Positions 31,965 through 40,163 of a stretch of 64,000 bases of DNA are shown here, in pieces. The translations under genes and the position numbers were made by a program. Source of the DNA: an uncultured Celeribacter sp. (GTDB taxonomy: Bacteria; Pseudomonadota; Alphaproteobacteria; Rhodobacterales; Rhodobacteraceae); the NCBI RefSeq assembly GCF_963675965.1, contig NZ_OY780935.1, positions 2,158,501 through 2,222,500 of the forward strand, given 5' to 3'. The notes beneath the pieces were generated by a model. That model searched no databases. It saw only the letters and a program-made list of their open reading frames with translations, and was not told the DNA's origin. Every line of letters starts with the position of its first letter. Positions within the stretch are counted from its first letter, which is position 1.

Positions 31965-33533
31965 ATGTTTATCCAAAGTGCGGCGAGATTCGCCGCATTT
32001 CTTGTTTCTCTGTTTCTCGCAACTGCGCTTTGGGCGCAGGATGTGAATCTCATGTCCCGTGACAGCTCGATTGCCATCAGCGGCACTTTGCTGAGCTTCG
32101 ATGGCCAGTTCTATCGCGTGGATACAGAGTTCGGGGTGTTGACCGTCGACAGTTCCGGGGTGCGATGCGAAGGCCCGGGCTGTCCGGATCTGGAGGGCTA
32201 TTTCGCGCAAATCCGGATTTCCGGGGACCCGGCGGGGACAGAGGCGCTGCTGCCTGCACTGATTACCGCTTTCGCGCTGCGCAATGGCTATCAGGTCGAA
32301 GAGGAGGCGCAGGCGGATGGCGCCATGCGGGTGATGTCTTTGATTGAGCCAGAGGATCAGACCGTCGTCGGGGAGTTCCTGATTTCCGAAACATCGAATG
32401 GTGAGGGTTTCGCCGACCTTATGGGGGAGGCTGCGGATATGGCCCTGTCCTTGCGCCCGGTGACGGAAGAGGAGCGGGGACTGGCGGTGATGGCGGGTGT
32501 CGGGGATCTGTTCGATCCGCATCGTGCACGGGTGATTGCGCTGGATGCGCTGGTGCCGGTGGTGTCGCGTTCCAACCTTGTGAATGCGCTGTCGCTTCTG
32601 GATCTCACACAGATTTACACCGGGCAGACTTCAAACTGGTCGGCGCTTGGCGGGGCGGACGCCCCGATCGTGGCCCATGTGGTGCGCGACGATCTTGTGA
32701 TCGGCAGCCGGGTGCGGCAGATGTTGCTGCCTGCCGGAGCCGCCGAGACGGTGGTAGTGCATGACGACTATGCGGCGCTGGTTGCTGCTGTTGAGCAGGA
32801 TCCCTATGCGGTGGGTCTGGCGCGTCTGTCCAGTGGCGGTGCGGTCAAGCCTTTGGGGCTGACAGGCGGCTGCGGGTTCGAAGCGGCGGCTACGGCCATT
32901 GACATCAAGTCGGAAGACTATCCGATGACACGGCCCGTTTTCCTGTACACGCCGGCGCGCCGGTTGCCGACGCTGGCGCGTGAATTTCTGCGGTATGTCG
33001 TGTCGCCGGAGGCGCAGCTTGTCGTGGCGCGCACGCCTTTTGCCGATCAGGGTGTCGAAGAGGTCAGTTTTCGCGGGCAAGGCCAGAGGTTTGCCAATGC
33101 GATTCGGCACGCGGGAGACGAAATTTCTCTCTCGGATCTGCAACAGGTCACTTCGGTGCTTCAGGGAGCACGCCGTTTAACACTGGGCTTCCGGTTCGAG
33201 GGTGGTTCGGTGCGTCTGGATGCGCAGTCCCGGTCGAATGTGCGGCTTCTGGCAGAATTGCTGGAGGCGGGTGTCTACGATGGCAAGCGGCTCAGCTTTG
33301 TAGGCTTCTCCGACGCCGAGGGCACGGCGTCGGTCAATCAAGCGCTCTCCAAACGGCGGGCCAATGCGGTTCTGATTGCGGTGCAGCGCAGCATGGGAGA
33401 AGCGTTTCAGGCAGATCGGCTGACCTTTGCCACAGAAGGCTTTGGCGAGGCGATGCCGCTGGCTTGCAATGACGTCGACTGGGGGCGGTTGTTGAACCGG
33501 CGCGTTGAGCTGTGGGTGAGCGATCAGAGATAA
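31965..33533 (+). CDS. PstS-like substrate-binding domain fused to a C-terminal OmpA domain
   Basis: 522 residues with a signal peptide at ~1-25 (cleavage after LWA). Residues ~45-365 resemble phosphate ABC-type binding proteins: ALDALVPVVSRSNLVNALSL, then DLTQIYTGQTSNWSALGG, and VLYTP-like/REFLRYVVSPEAQ near 345. Residues ~400-522 form an OmpA peptidoglycan-binding domain (FRFEGGSVRLDAQSRSNVRL, VGFSDAEGTASVNQALSKRR and LLNRRVELWV). The fusion suggests a periplasmic sensor or binding protein tethered to the cell wall; no transporter genes are beside it. Its last 10 nt overlap the end of radC on the other strand. The ribosome-binding site (GGAAGG) is rather far from the ATG. Confidence 0.88.
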   Translation: MFIQSAARFAAFLVSLFLATALWAQDVNLMSRDSSIAISGTLLSFDGQFYRVDTEFGVLTVDSSGVRCEGPGCPDLEGYFAQIRISGDPAGTEALLPALITAFALRNGYQVEEEAQADGAMRVMSLIEPEDQTVVGEFLISETSNGEGFADLMGEAADMALSLRPVTEEERGLAVMAGVGDLFDPHRARVIALDALVPVVSRSNLVNALSLLDLTQIYTGQTSNWSALGGADAPIVAHVVRDDLVIGSRVRQMLLPAGAAETVVVHDDYAALVAAVEQDPYAVGLARLSSGGAVKPLGLTGGCGFEAAATAIDIKSEDYPMTRPVFLYTPARRLPTLAREFLRYVVSPEAQLVVARTPFADQGVEEVSFRGQGQRFANAIRHAGDEISLSDLQQVTSVLQGARRLTLGFRFEGGSVRLDAQSRSNVRLLAELLEAGVYDGKRLSFVGFSDAEGTASVNQALSKRRANAVLIAVQRSMGEAFQADRLTFATEGFGEAMPLACNDVDWGRLLNRRVELWVSDQR

Positions 33534-34291
33534 CCTGCACTGCGAAAGCTCAACTCCCGGGATTGTCCGACGATGATGTGGTCATGCAGCTGCAGGTCCA
33601 GCGCCTCTGCCGCACGGCGTATCTGGGCTGTCATCGCAATATCGGCGGGCGAGGGCGTCGGGTCGCCACTGGGATGGTTGTGCACCAGTATCAGGGCCGA
33701 GGCATTCAGTTCCAGAGCACGTTTGACCACCTCGCGCGGATAGACGGGCACATGATCGACGGTGCCGCGCCCCTGTTCCTCATCTGCGATCAGGGTGTTT
33801 TTTCGATCCAGATAGAAGACCCGGAACTGTTCGGTCTCACGGTGGGCCATGGCGGTGTGACAATAGTCGATCAGCGCCTCCCAACTGGAGATCAGCGGAC
33901 GGTTCATTACCCGTGAACGGGCCAGCCGATGGGCGCTGGCCTCGACGATTTTCAGATCCTGTGCGACGCGGCGGGTGACATGGCGCGTTTCCATCAATCG
34001 GGCGATCGGCGCGGAAATCACTCGGTTGTAGTCGCCGAATCTGGTCAGCAGCACGCCGGCGACCACCTTGGCATCCGTGCGCCGCAGGGTGCGGCACAGC
34101 ACGAGTTCCAGCAGTTCGTCATCCGGCAGCGCGCCGGGCCCCGCAAGCGAAAAGCGATGGCGCAGGCGTTTGATGTGGCTGCGGACATCCTCAGGCGGCG
34201 GACCTGACACGGCGACGGGCTGTGCGTCTTGCAACGCGAAAAGCCAGTCTGGCATGTGGCGCTGGGCCATGGGCTGCGGTGTCGTGGTCAT
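33524..34291 (-). CDS. radC: RadC family protein (JAB/MPN domain)
   Basis: 255 residues. Residues ~55-110 hold the helix-hairpin-helix-like N-terminal part; ~130-255 the RadC domain with the JAMM metal motif HNHPSGDPTPSPAD (~207-220) and the typical FYLDRKNTLIADEEQGRGTV (~164-183). Named for an old DNA-repair mutant, but its biochemical role is not established; the JAMM residues suggest a metal-dependent hydrolase or nuclease. Converges on the PstS-OmpA gene with a 10-nt overlap of the 3' ends. Confidence 0.92.
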   Translation of the reverse strand: MTTTPQPMAQRHMPDWLFALQDAQPVAVSGPPPEDVRSHIKRLRHRFSLAGPGALPDDELLELVLCRTLRRTDAKVVAGVLLTRFGDYNRVISAPIARLMETRHVTRRVAQDLKIVEASAHRLARSRVMNRPLISSWEALIDYCHTAMAHRETEQFRVFYLDRKNTLIADEEQGRGTVDHVPVYPREVVKRALELNASALILVHNHPSGDPTPSPADIAMTAQIRRAAEALDLQLHDHIIVGQSRELSFRSAGYL

Positions 34292-34341
34292 GAGGAACAG
34301 AGTTTCGGCGATTCGCTGAATATGCCGTTAACCCAAACGCA

Positions 34342-34367
34342 ACAGGGGGCGCAAAAGCGCCCCCTGT
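34342..34367 (-). terminator. Hairpin downstream of dnaJ
   Basis: ACAGGGGGCGC (34342-34352) pairs perfectly with GCGCCCCCTGT (34357-34367) around an AAAA loop, 20 bp after the dnaJ stop on the minus strand. The T-run after it is short and broken (TTGCGTTT), but the stem is very stable. Confidence 0.75.
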
Positions 34368-34387
34368 CATGAGATTTCCGACAGACC

Positions 34388-35542
34388 TCAGTGGGTCATG
34401 TCATCCCAGAAGCTTTTCACCTTTTTGAAAAAGCTGGAGCTTTCCGGGTTGTTCTTGTCTTCGCCGAGCTTCTCGAACTCCTGCAGCAGCTCTTTTTGAC
34501 GGGCTGTCAGGTTGACCGGGGTTTCCACCGCCAGCTCGATGAACATATCGCCCGAGCCACCGCCGCGCAGAGCAGGCATGCCCTTGTTTCGCAGGCGCAT
34601 CTGACGGCCGGACTGGCTGCCCGCCGGGATTTTCACCCGCGAGCGCCCGCCGTCGATGGTCGGCACTTCGATGTCGCCGCCCAGGGCCGCAGTGGCCATG
34701 GAAACCGGCACAGAGCAATGCAGATGCACGCCTTCGCGCTCGAAGATCTGGTGCGGACGCACCTCGATGAAGATGTAAAGATCACCCGTCGGGCCGCCGC
34801 GCAGCCCGGCTTCGCCTTCACCGGCCAGCCGAATCCGTGTGCCGGTTTCGACGCCTGCGGGGATGTTCACCGACAAAGACCGCTCTTTCTGGACGCGGCC
34901 AGCGCCGTGACAATCTGGGCAGGGATCTTTGATGGTCTGCCCGAGGCCCCCACAGGCCGGACAGGTGCGTTCAACGGTGAAGAACCCCTGCTGGGCCCGA
35001 ACCTTGCCCATGCCCGCACAGGACGGGCAGGTCTGCGGTTCGGCGCCATTGGCCGCACCGGTGCCGTTACAGCTGGTACAGCCCACAGAGGTCGGCACAT
35101 TGATGGTCTTCTGAACGCCGGTATAGGCTTCTTCGAGGGTGACACGCATGTCGTAGCGCAGGTCTGAGCCACGTTGGGCCCGGGACCGGCCGCCGCCACG
35201 CTGGCCGCCCATAAAATCGCCGAACAGGTCGTCAAACACATCGGAGAAGGCTGAACCGAAGTCGCCCTGGCCGCCAAAGCCGCCGCCGGGACGTCCACCG
35301 CCCCCCATGCCGCCCTGTTCAAAGGCCGCATGCCCGAACCGGTCGTAAGCAGCCCGTTTGTCGGCATCCTTGAGCGTGTCGTAGGCTTCGTTCACCTCTT
35401 TGAATTTGGCTTCCGCTTCCGGGTTGTCCTTGTTGCGGTCGGGGTGAAACTCCATCGCTTTTTTGCGGTAGGCCTTTTTCAACGCCGCAGCATCTGCGCC
35501 TTTCTCGACGCCAAGAACCTCGTAATAATCGCGTTTTGCCAT
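34388..35542 (-). CDS. dnaJ: Chaperone DnaJ
   Basis: Hsp40 partner that delivers unfolded proteins to DnaK and stimulates its ATPase. 384 residues. J domain at 1-70 with the HPD signature (EFHPDRNKDN); Gly/Phe linker ~75-115; zinc domain with four CxxCxGxG repeats (CTSCNGTG, CPSCAGMG, CPACGGLG and CPDCHGAG) at ~150-215; C-terminal substrate-binding domains to the end. It follows dnaK by 85 bp with a hairpin between them, so a share of dnaK transcripts probably reads through. Confidence 0.98.
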   Translation of the reverse strand: MAKRDYYEVLGVEKGADAAALKKAYRKKAMEFHPDRNKDNPEAEAKFKEVNEAYDTLKDADKRAAYDRFGHAAFEQGGMGGGGRPGGGFGGQGDFGSAFSDVFDDLFGDFMGGQRGGGRSRAQRGSDLRYDMRVTLEEAYTGVQKTINVPTSVGCTSCNGTGAANGAEPQTCPSCAGMGKVRAQQGFFTVERTCPACGGLGQTIKDPCPDCHGAGRVQKERSLSVNIPAGVETGTRIRLAGEGEAGLRGGPTGDLYIFIEVRPHQIFEREGVHLHCSVPVSMATAALGGDIEVPTIDGGRSRVKIPAGSQSGRQMRLRNKGMPALRGGGSGDMFIELAVETPVNLTARQKELLQEFEKLGEDKNNPESSSFFKKVKSFWDDMTH

Positions 35543-35569
35543 GGATGTTGTCCTTTCGGGAACGCCCTG

Positions 35570-35622
35570 AAAAAGGGATGGCCGGCCCGGGGGACCGGCC
35601 CGGCCATATCTTGTCCCTTTTT
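35570..35622 (-). terminator. Attenuating hairpin between dnaK and dnaJ
   Basis: On the minus strand ATGGCCGGGCCGG (35595-35607) pairs with CCGGGCCGGCCAT (35578-35590) with one mismatch, followed by CCCTTTTT. The outer AAAAAGGG/CCCTTTTT can extend the stem. It probably lowers dnaJ expression relative to dnaK. Confidence 0.75.
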
Positions 35623-35627
35623 ACAGG

Positions 35628-37547
35628 TTACGAGCGTTTGTCGTCGTCGAGGTCCTCGAAGTCGGCATCCACGATGTCGTCATCGACAGAGGAGGGCCCG
35701 TCATCTGCGTCGGCGTCATCGCCTTCACCAGCTTTGGCTTGCTCGGCTTTGTAGATCGCCTCGCCCAGCTTCATGGCAGCATCGGTCACGTTCTGGATGC
35801 CTGAGCGGATCTTGTCCGGATCTTCGGTTTCCAGCTGATCCTTGAGCGCCGCGATGGCCAGTTCGATGGCTTCGATGGTGGTCGGATCGACCTTGTCGCC
35901 ATGCTCTTCCATCGACTTTTCGGTCGAATGGATGAGGCTTTCGGCCTGGTTTTTGGCTTCGACCAGATCCTTGCGTTTCTTGTCCGCTTCAGCGTTGGCC
36001 TCGGCGTCCTTGACCATCTGCTCAATGTCCTCGTCGGAGAGACCGCCAGAGGCCTGGATCGTGATCTTTTGCTCTTTGCCGGTGCCTTTGTCCTTCGCAC
36101 CCACTTCGACGATACCGTCGGCGTTGATGTCGAAGGTCACCTCGATCTGCGGCATGCCGCGCGGTGCCGGCGGGATCCCTTCGAGGTTGAACTGACCAAG
36201 CATCTTGTTGTCGGCGGCCATTTCGCGTTCACCCTGAAAGACACGCAGGGTCACAGCGGACTGGTTGTCTTCCGCGGTGGAGAAGACCTGCGATTTCTTC
36301 GTCGGGATGGTAGTGTTGCGGTCGATCAGACGGGTGAACACGCCCCCCAGCGTTTCGATGCCGAGAGACAGCGGGGTCACGTCGAGCAGCAGAACGTCTT
36401 TCACGTCGCCTTGCAGAACGCCGGCCTGAATGGCGGCACCCATGGCCACGACTTCGTCCGGGTTCACACCTTTGTGCGGCTCTTTGCCGAAGAATTTGGT
36501 CACCTCTTCGGTGACTTTCGGCATACGGGTCATCCCGCCAACCAGCACGACTTCGTCGATGTCGGCTGTGGTGAGGCCCGCATCTTTCAGAGCGGCTTTA
36601 CAGGGCTTGATCGAATTCTTGATCAGGTCCGACACAAGGCTTTCCAGTTTTGCACGGGTCAGTTTGACCACAAGGTGCAAGGGCGTGCCCGAAGACGGAT
36701 CCATCGAGATGAACGGCTGGTTGATCTCGGTCTGGGTCGAGGACGACAGTTCGATCTTGGCTTTTTCGGCGGCTTCTTTCAGGCGCTGCAGGGCCATTTT
36801 GTCTTTGGTCAGATCGACATTGTGTTCCTTTTTGAACTCCTCGGCGAGGTAGTTCACGATCCGCATGTCGAAGTCTTCACCACCCAGGAAGGTGTCGCCG
36901 TTGGTGGCCTGCACTTCAAAGACGCCATCCCCCAGTTCCAGGATGGTCACGTCGAAGGTGCCGCCGCCAAGGTCATAGACCGCGATGGTTTTCGTGTCGG
37001 ATTTGTCGAGACCATAGGCCAGTGCCGCAGCCGTCGGTTCGTTGATGATGCGCAGCACTTCGAGGCCGGCGATTTTACCGGCGTCTTTGGTGGCCTGACG
37101 CTGGGCGTCGTTGAAGTAGGCGGGAACCGTGATCACGGCCTGCGTCACCTCTTCGCCGAGATAGGATTCGGCGGTCTCTTTCATCTTGCCCAGAATGAAG
37201 GCGGAGATCTGCGACGGCGAATATTTTTCGCCGCGGACTTCGACCCATGCGTCGCCATTGCCGCCATCGACGATGGCGTAAGGCACGAGGCTCTTGTCTT
37301 TTTCAACTTCGGCGTCGGTGGTGCGACGACCGATCAGGCGTTTCACGGCGAACACGGTGTTTTCCGGGTTGGTGACAGCCTGACGTTTGGCCGCTTGGCC
37401 GACGAGGCGTTCATTGTCGGTGAAACCGACGATCGAAGGCGTTGTACGCGCACCTTCAGCGTTTTCGATAACTCGGGCCTGCGAACCGTCCATGATGGCG
37501 ACGCAGGAGTTGGTGGTCCCGAGGTCAATACCGATGACTTTGGCCAT
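35628..37547 (-). CDS. dnaK: Chaperone DnaK (Hsp70)
   Basis: ATP-driven chaperone. 639 residues. The N-terminal ATPase domain shows IGIDLGTTNSCVAIMDG (~5-21), VPAYFNDAQRQATKDAGKIA (~138-157) and VLVGGMTRMPKVTEEV (~336-351). The substrate-binding domain starts after LLLDVTPLSLGIETLGGVFT (~388-407). The C-terminus is acidic and ends in DDDKRS. The ATG at 37547 (MAKVIG) has AGAGAGG about 9 nt upstream; a TTG two codons earlier is less likely. An RpoH-type promoter lies at 37660-37689. Confidence 0.98.
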   Translation of the reverse strand: MAKVIGIDLGTTNSCVAIMDGSQARVIENAEGARTTPSIVGFTDNERLVGQAAKRQAVTNPENTVFAVKRLIGRRTTDAEVEKDKSLVPYAIVDGGNGDAWVEVRGEKYSPSQISAFILGKMKETAESYLGEEVTQAVITVPAYFNDAQRQATKDAGKIAGLEVLRIINEPTAAALAYGLDKSDTKTIAVYDLGGGTFDVTILELGDGVFEVQATNGDTFLGGEDFDMRIVNYLAEEFKKEHNVDLTKDKMALQRLKEAAEKAKIELSSSTQTEINQPFISMDPSSGTPLHLVVKLTRAKLESLVSDLIKNSIKPCKAALKDAGLTTADIDEVVLVGGMTRMPKVTEEVTKFFGKEPHKGVNPDEVVAMGAAIQAGVLQGDVKDVLLLDVTPLSLGIETLGGVFTRLIDRNTTIPTKKSQVFSTAEDNQSAVTLRVFQGEREMAADNKMLGQFNLEGIPPAPRGMPQIEVTFDINADGIVEVGAKDKGTGKEQKITIQASGGLSDEDIEQMVKDAEANAEADKKRKDLVEAKNQAESLIHSTEKSMEEHGDKVDPTTIEAIELAIAALKDQLETEDPDKIRSGIQNVTDAAMKLGEAIYKAEQAKAGEGDDADADDGPSSVDDDIVDADFEDLDDDKRS

Positions 37548-37659
37548 GCTCAAAATCCTCTCTTTGGCGATGTTGTGACGTTGGACCCATTTTGGCGTCC
37601 GCCGTCAATCCCAGTGATTTTGATCGGTCTGTGGCTCAGTCCGATCATGCTTCGAAGGG

Positions 37660-37689
37660 TATATAGGGAGGGGTTTCAGGGCCTGCAAG
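37660..37689 (-). promoter_or_regulatory. RpoH (sigma-32) promoter of dnaK
   Basis: On the minus strand CTTG (37689-37686) is followed after 18 bp by CCTATATA (37667-37660). This matches the alphaproteobacterial heat-shock consensus CTTG-N17/18-CYTATnT closely, apart from the final G. It lies about 110 bp before the dnaK ATG. Confidence 0.75.
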
Positions 37690-37801
37690 CCGCTGTCCGG
37701 GAGAGAATGGGCAAAAAAGCATCGTTTTATCGGTGTTGCCTGTCTCTTGAGCGCAGGACCATGGGGCAGGCATGTTGTGACCCAGCGTCATTTCCCGGCG
37801 C

Positions 37802-37924
37802 TCATCCGAGATAGAAGGTCGCGAGTCCGATTGCGGTCATGCTGGCCTGCCAAAGAAGGTCTTCATCCTCGGGGTTGCGTTCAGACGGCAGCAATTGTGC
37901 GGGACCGATGTGTGCCCGTGGCAT
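37802..37924 (-). CDS. Possible 40-residue protein or C-terminal remnant
   Basis: A 40-residue frame on the minus strand, beginning MPRAHIGPAQLLPSERNPED and ending in a hydrophobic TAIGLATFYLG. The composition is protein-like and the frame is open 14 codons further upstream, including a TTG three codons before the ATG, through a run of eight T residues where a frameshift could easily occur. No ribosome-binding site is obvious. It may be the tail of a longer gene that has decayed upstream of dnaK. No family recognised. Confidence 0.35.
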   Translation of the reverse strand: MPRAHIGPAQLLPSERNPEDEDLLWQASMTAIGLATFYLG

Positions 37925-38163
37925 CGCGGCCAAAAAAAATCGCCCCCCTTTTTGCGTCGGGTTTCAGGGCAGTTCAGCCGGATCATCCGCGCGCCTTTGA
38001 TTAAGGCCGCTTCTGCAAGGACGCGCCGTGCCCAAGGTACAGCCGGTGATCGCGATGGTTTTGCCGGTTTGGTCCGTCAGGCGGTCTATGAGCGCATCGA
38101 ATGGCAGTGTCGCAGGGGTTGGTCATTTGGTCATGCAAGCTTACTCAAAAGGAATGTCACTTT

Positions 38164-38182
38164 ATATTTACGCCGTAAATAT
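38164..38182. promoter_or_regulatory. Perfect 8-bp palindrome with 3-bp centre
   Basis: ATATTTAC (38164-38171) and GTAAATAT (38175-38182) flank GCC. It is 83 bp upstream of the small gene at 38265 and is AT-rich against a GC-rich background. A compact repressor operator is the simplest reading; the regulator is unknown. Confidence 0.4.
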
Positions 38183-38264
38183 TGGCTAGGGGCGCCGTGC
38201 GGCTGCCATTGAGGGCTAGTTGTGCTTTGCCAGATAGCATCCGGCATTGTTTGAAGTGATGTTT

Positions 38265-38522
38265 ATGCGCAGCCGTGTGGATTTTGCCGACCCGGTTTTG
38301 AGCAGGCCAATGATGGCCGGCGCGTCAATTCTGCGCGAGGTGTCTGCGGGGCGTCTTTGGGACAAGCAGCATGCGCCCGACCCAGATCTTCGGGCGGAGA
38401 TGTTCAACTGGTGCCTAGTGCATGTGTTTGCCCAGCTGACGGTACAGGGCATGTTCGACAAAGACGGGATGCGGGATCTGGAAATCGGCGATATTCTTCT
38501 TGAAATGTCCTATCGGGACTGA
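38265..38522 (+). CDS. Hypothetical protein of 85 residues
   Basis: Short protein with no known motif. It starts MRSRVDFADPVLSRPMMAGA and continues with a predicted helical middle (EMFNWCLVHVFAQLTVQGMF) and an acidic end (EIGDILLEM). No signal peptide or clear membrane segment. The ATG at 38265 was preferred because GAAG lies 8 nt upstream; the ATG two codons earlier and a TTG at 38247 are alternatives. It stands 16 bp before alkB in the same direction, so the two may share a transcript. Confidence 0.6.
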   Translation: MRSRVDFADPVLSRPMMAGASILREVSAGRLWDKQHAPDPDLRAEMFNWCLVHVFAQLTVQGMFDKDGMRDLEIGDILLEMSYRD

Positions 38523-38538
38523 ATTGGAACTGCCGCAG

Positions 38539-39198
38539 ATGAAGGGCCGGAGTATGCACTCAGATCATGGCCAGAGCGAACGTCAAATGGGACCAAACCC
38601 CGATCTTGTGATCCGTGGGGTGCGTCTCTGGCGTGGATATCTGGATGCTGCGGCGCAGGCGGATCTGGTGTCCGAGCTGCGCAAAGTGGTGGTGGCGGCG
38701 CCGTTGTTTTCTCCGATTACGCCGTCCGGCAAGCCGATGTCGGTGCGTATGACTTCGGCCGGGGATTTCGGATGGGTGTCGGATCGGCAGGGGTATCGCT
38801 ATGCGCCAACACATCCTCGTGGCACGCCTTGGCCGGCGATTCCCGCGCAGATTCGCGACATCTGGGACACTCTTGCTGGTAGCGACAGGGCGCCGGAATG
38901 CTGCCTGATCAACTATTACGATCGCGCGGCGCGCATGGGGATGCATCAGGACCGCGATGAAGCGGATTTCTCACAGCCGGTTCTTTCGGTTTCTCTGGGC
39001 GATGATGCCTTGTTCCGCATCGGCAATGAGACGCGTGGCGGCAATACGGAAAGTCTGTGGTTGTCTTCGGGCGATGTGCTGGTGCTCGGCGGGGATGCGC
39101 GGCTGCTCTATCACGGCGTGGATCGGTTGAGGCCGGGGTCCAGCCAGTTGTTGCGGGACGGTGGGCGGATCAACCTGACGCTGCGGGTGGTCCGCTGA
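38539..39198 (+). CDS. alkB: AlkB-type 2-oxoglutarate/Fe(II) oxygenase (DNA alkylation repair)
   Basis: Removes 1-methyladenine and 3-methylcytosine lesions from DNA by oxidative demethylation. About 219 residues. The iron ligands are visible: His and Asp in MGMHQDRDEADF (~134-145) and the distal His in LLYHGVDRL (~192-200); the 2-oxoglutarate-binding Arg follows in NLTLRVVR at the C-terminus. SAGDFGWVSDRQGYRY near 73-88 is the substrate-lid region. Start uncertain: ATG at 38539 is used; 38554 or 38590 are possible. Confidence 0.9.
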   Translation: MKGRSMHSDHGQSERQMGPNPDLVIRGVRLWRGYLDAAAQADLVSELRKVVVAAPLFSPITPSGKPMSVRMTSAGDFGWVSDRQGYRYAPTHPRGTPWPAIPAQIRDIWDTLAGSDRAPECCLINYYDRAARMGMHQDRDEADFSQPVLSVSLGDDALFRIGNETRGGNTESLWLSSGDVLVLGGDARLLYHGVDRLRPGSSQLLRDGGRINLTLRVVR

Positions 39199-39203
39199 CC
39201 GGC

Positions 39204-40025
39204 TCAGCGTCCGGCGCTCCAGCTGATAGAGGCACGTTTGCGCGTGAAGAATTCCGCTAGCAGGCCGACAACGAGAAAGACCATCGAAAAGATGACCGCA
39301 TAGGCGATGGAGCTGTAATGCGGGTTGTAGTTCACAAAGGTAAAGCCGCGGGCCTGATCAATGGTGTGAAACAGTGGGTTCCAGGTGAACATGGAGCGCA
39401 GAAAGGCTGGCGTCTGGTTGGCCACGAACATCTTGCCCGAGGTGAACATATTGGCCCGGCTGTAAACCGTCTGGATGATTTGCACGGCGCGCGGGGCCCA
39501 GGGTTTGGCCGCGAGCAGAACCGTGCCGATGGCGGCGCCGGAAAACCAGGCCAGCAGCAGCATACCAAAGGCTCCCATGGGGTTCTGGATGTGTATCCCA
39601 CCCTGTAGCAGGTAATAGCCCCCCAGAATGACGACAACGGACAGGACCTGAATGTAAAGCGCGCTGAGAGCCGCCGAAATGATGGCAATCGCGGTGTTCA
39701 TCGGCGCGTGCTGCATCATCGGAGACGTCGCGTTTTCGGACCCCGCAACGGCGGCCAGCGCCTTGTTATGGGTGAGAAACAGAAAGATGCCGGACATGAT
39801 AAACAGGATAAAGTCACCCCGAATGGCAGAGCCCCGCACCTGTAGAATGCTGTACATGAACGTGAAGATCAGCACGAGCATGACCATCTGAGTCATGTTC
39901 ACGATCAACCCCATCAGCGGATTGCCGTGGGTTTTGCGCACATGGCGCACCGTGTTGACAAAGATCAGCCGCAGAATGTTCAGCGCGACCGACGTACCAC
40001 TCTGTTTGGGCGTGTATTGAAACAT
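39204..40025 (-). CDS. ABC-2 type permease for surface polysaccharide export (KpsM/RfbA-like)
   Basis: Membrane subunit of an ABC exporter. 273 residues with six hydrophobic segments (around 40-60, 73-90, 108-135, 150-172, 180-197 and 240-262). The cytoplasmic N-terminal helix (NILRLIFVNTVRHVRKTHGN) and the loop GSENATSPMMQHAPMNTAIA are typical of capsule/O-antigen export permeases. No ATPase or periplasmic export gene is next to it, so its partners must be encoded elsewhere. Its position beside kdsB, galU, galE and glycosyltransferases supports a glycan cargo. Confidence 0.85.
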   Translation of the reverse strand: MFQYTPKQSGTSVALNILRLIFVNTVRHVRKTHGNPLMGLIVNMTQMVMLVLIFTFMYSILQVRGSAIRGDFILFIMSGIFLFLTHNKALAAVAGSENATSPMMQHAPMNTAIAIISAALSALYIQVLSVVVILGGYYLLQGGIHIQNPMGAFGMLLLAWFSGAAIGTVLLAAKPWAPRAVQIIQTVYSRANMFTSGKMFVANQTPAFLRSMFTWNPLFHTIDQARGFTFVNYNPHYSSIAYAVIFSMVFLVVGLLAEFFTRKRASISWSAGR

Positions 40026-40163
40026 CTCAGGTCAGCATCCTGTGACAGGTTTAAAACCGTTGCGCAGGGATTTCTTGCTGTTCCCTTGAACGCGTAGCAT
40101 AAGAAGCTCTGAGGTGTCTTTCAACGAAAACGCGTTCACGCGTTGCAATTCAGGAGTAGCGAT

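Larger units (their letters stand above)
37548..38264. other. 717-bp region upstream of dnaK with little coding potential
   Basis: It holds the dnaK heat-shock promoter (37660-37689), a possible 40-codon gene on the minus strand (37802-37924) and a palindrome (38164-38182). Further right on the minus strand (~37965-38110) one frame reads TLPFDALIDRLTDQTGKTIA, which looks protein-like but is broken by stops and has no start, so decayed coding sequence is possible. Confidence 0.5.

Noticed and set aside
35901..37814. 637-codon frame antisense to dnaK
   Set aside because: Covers dnaK on the opposite strand. Antisense open frames over dnaK are a well-known artefact; here the translation has no recognisable domain.
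37747..38212. Two plus-strand frames (37747-38004 and 37895-38212) upstream of the small gene at 38265
   Set aside because: Arg-rich translations without start signals; the minus strand here looks more protein-like.
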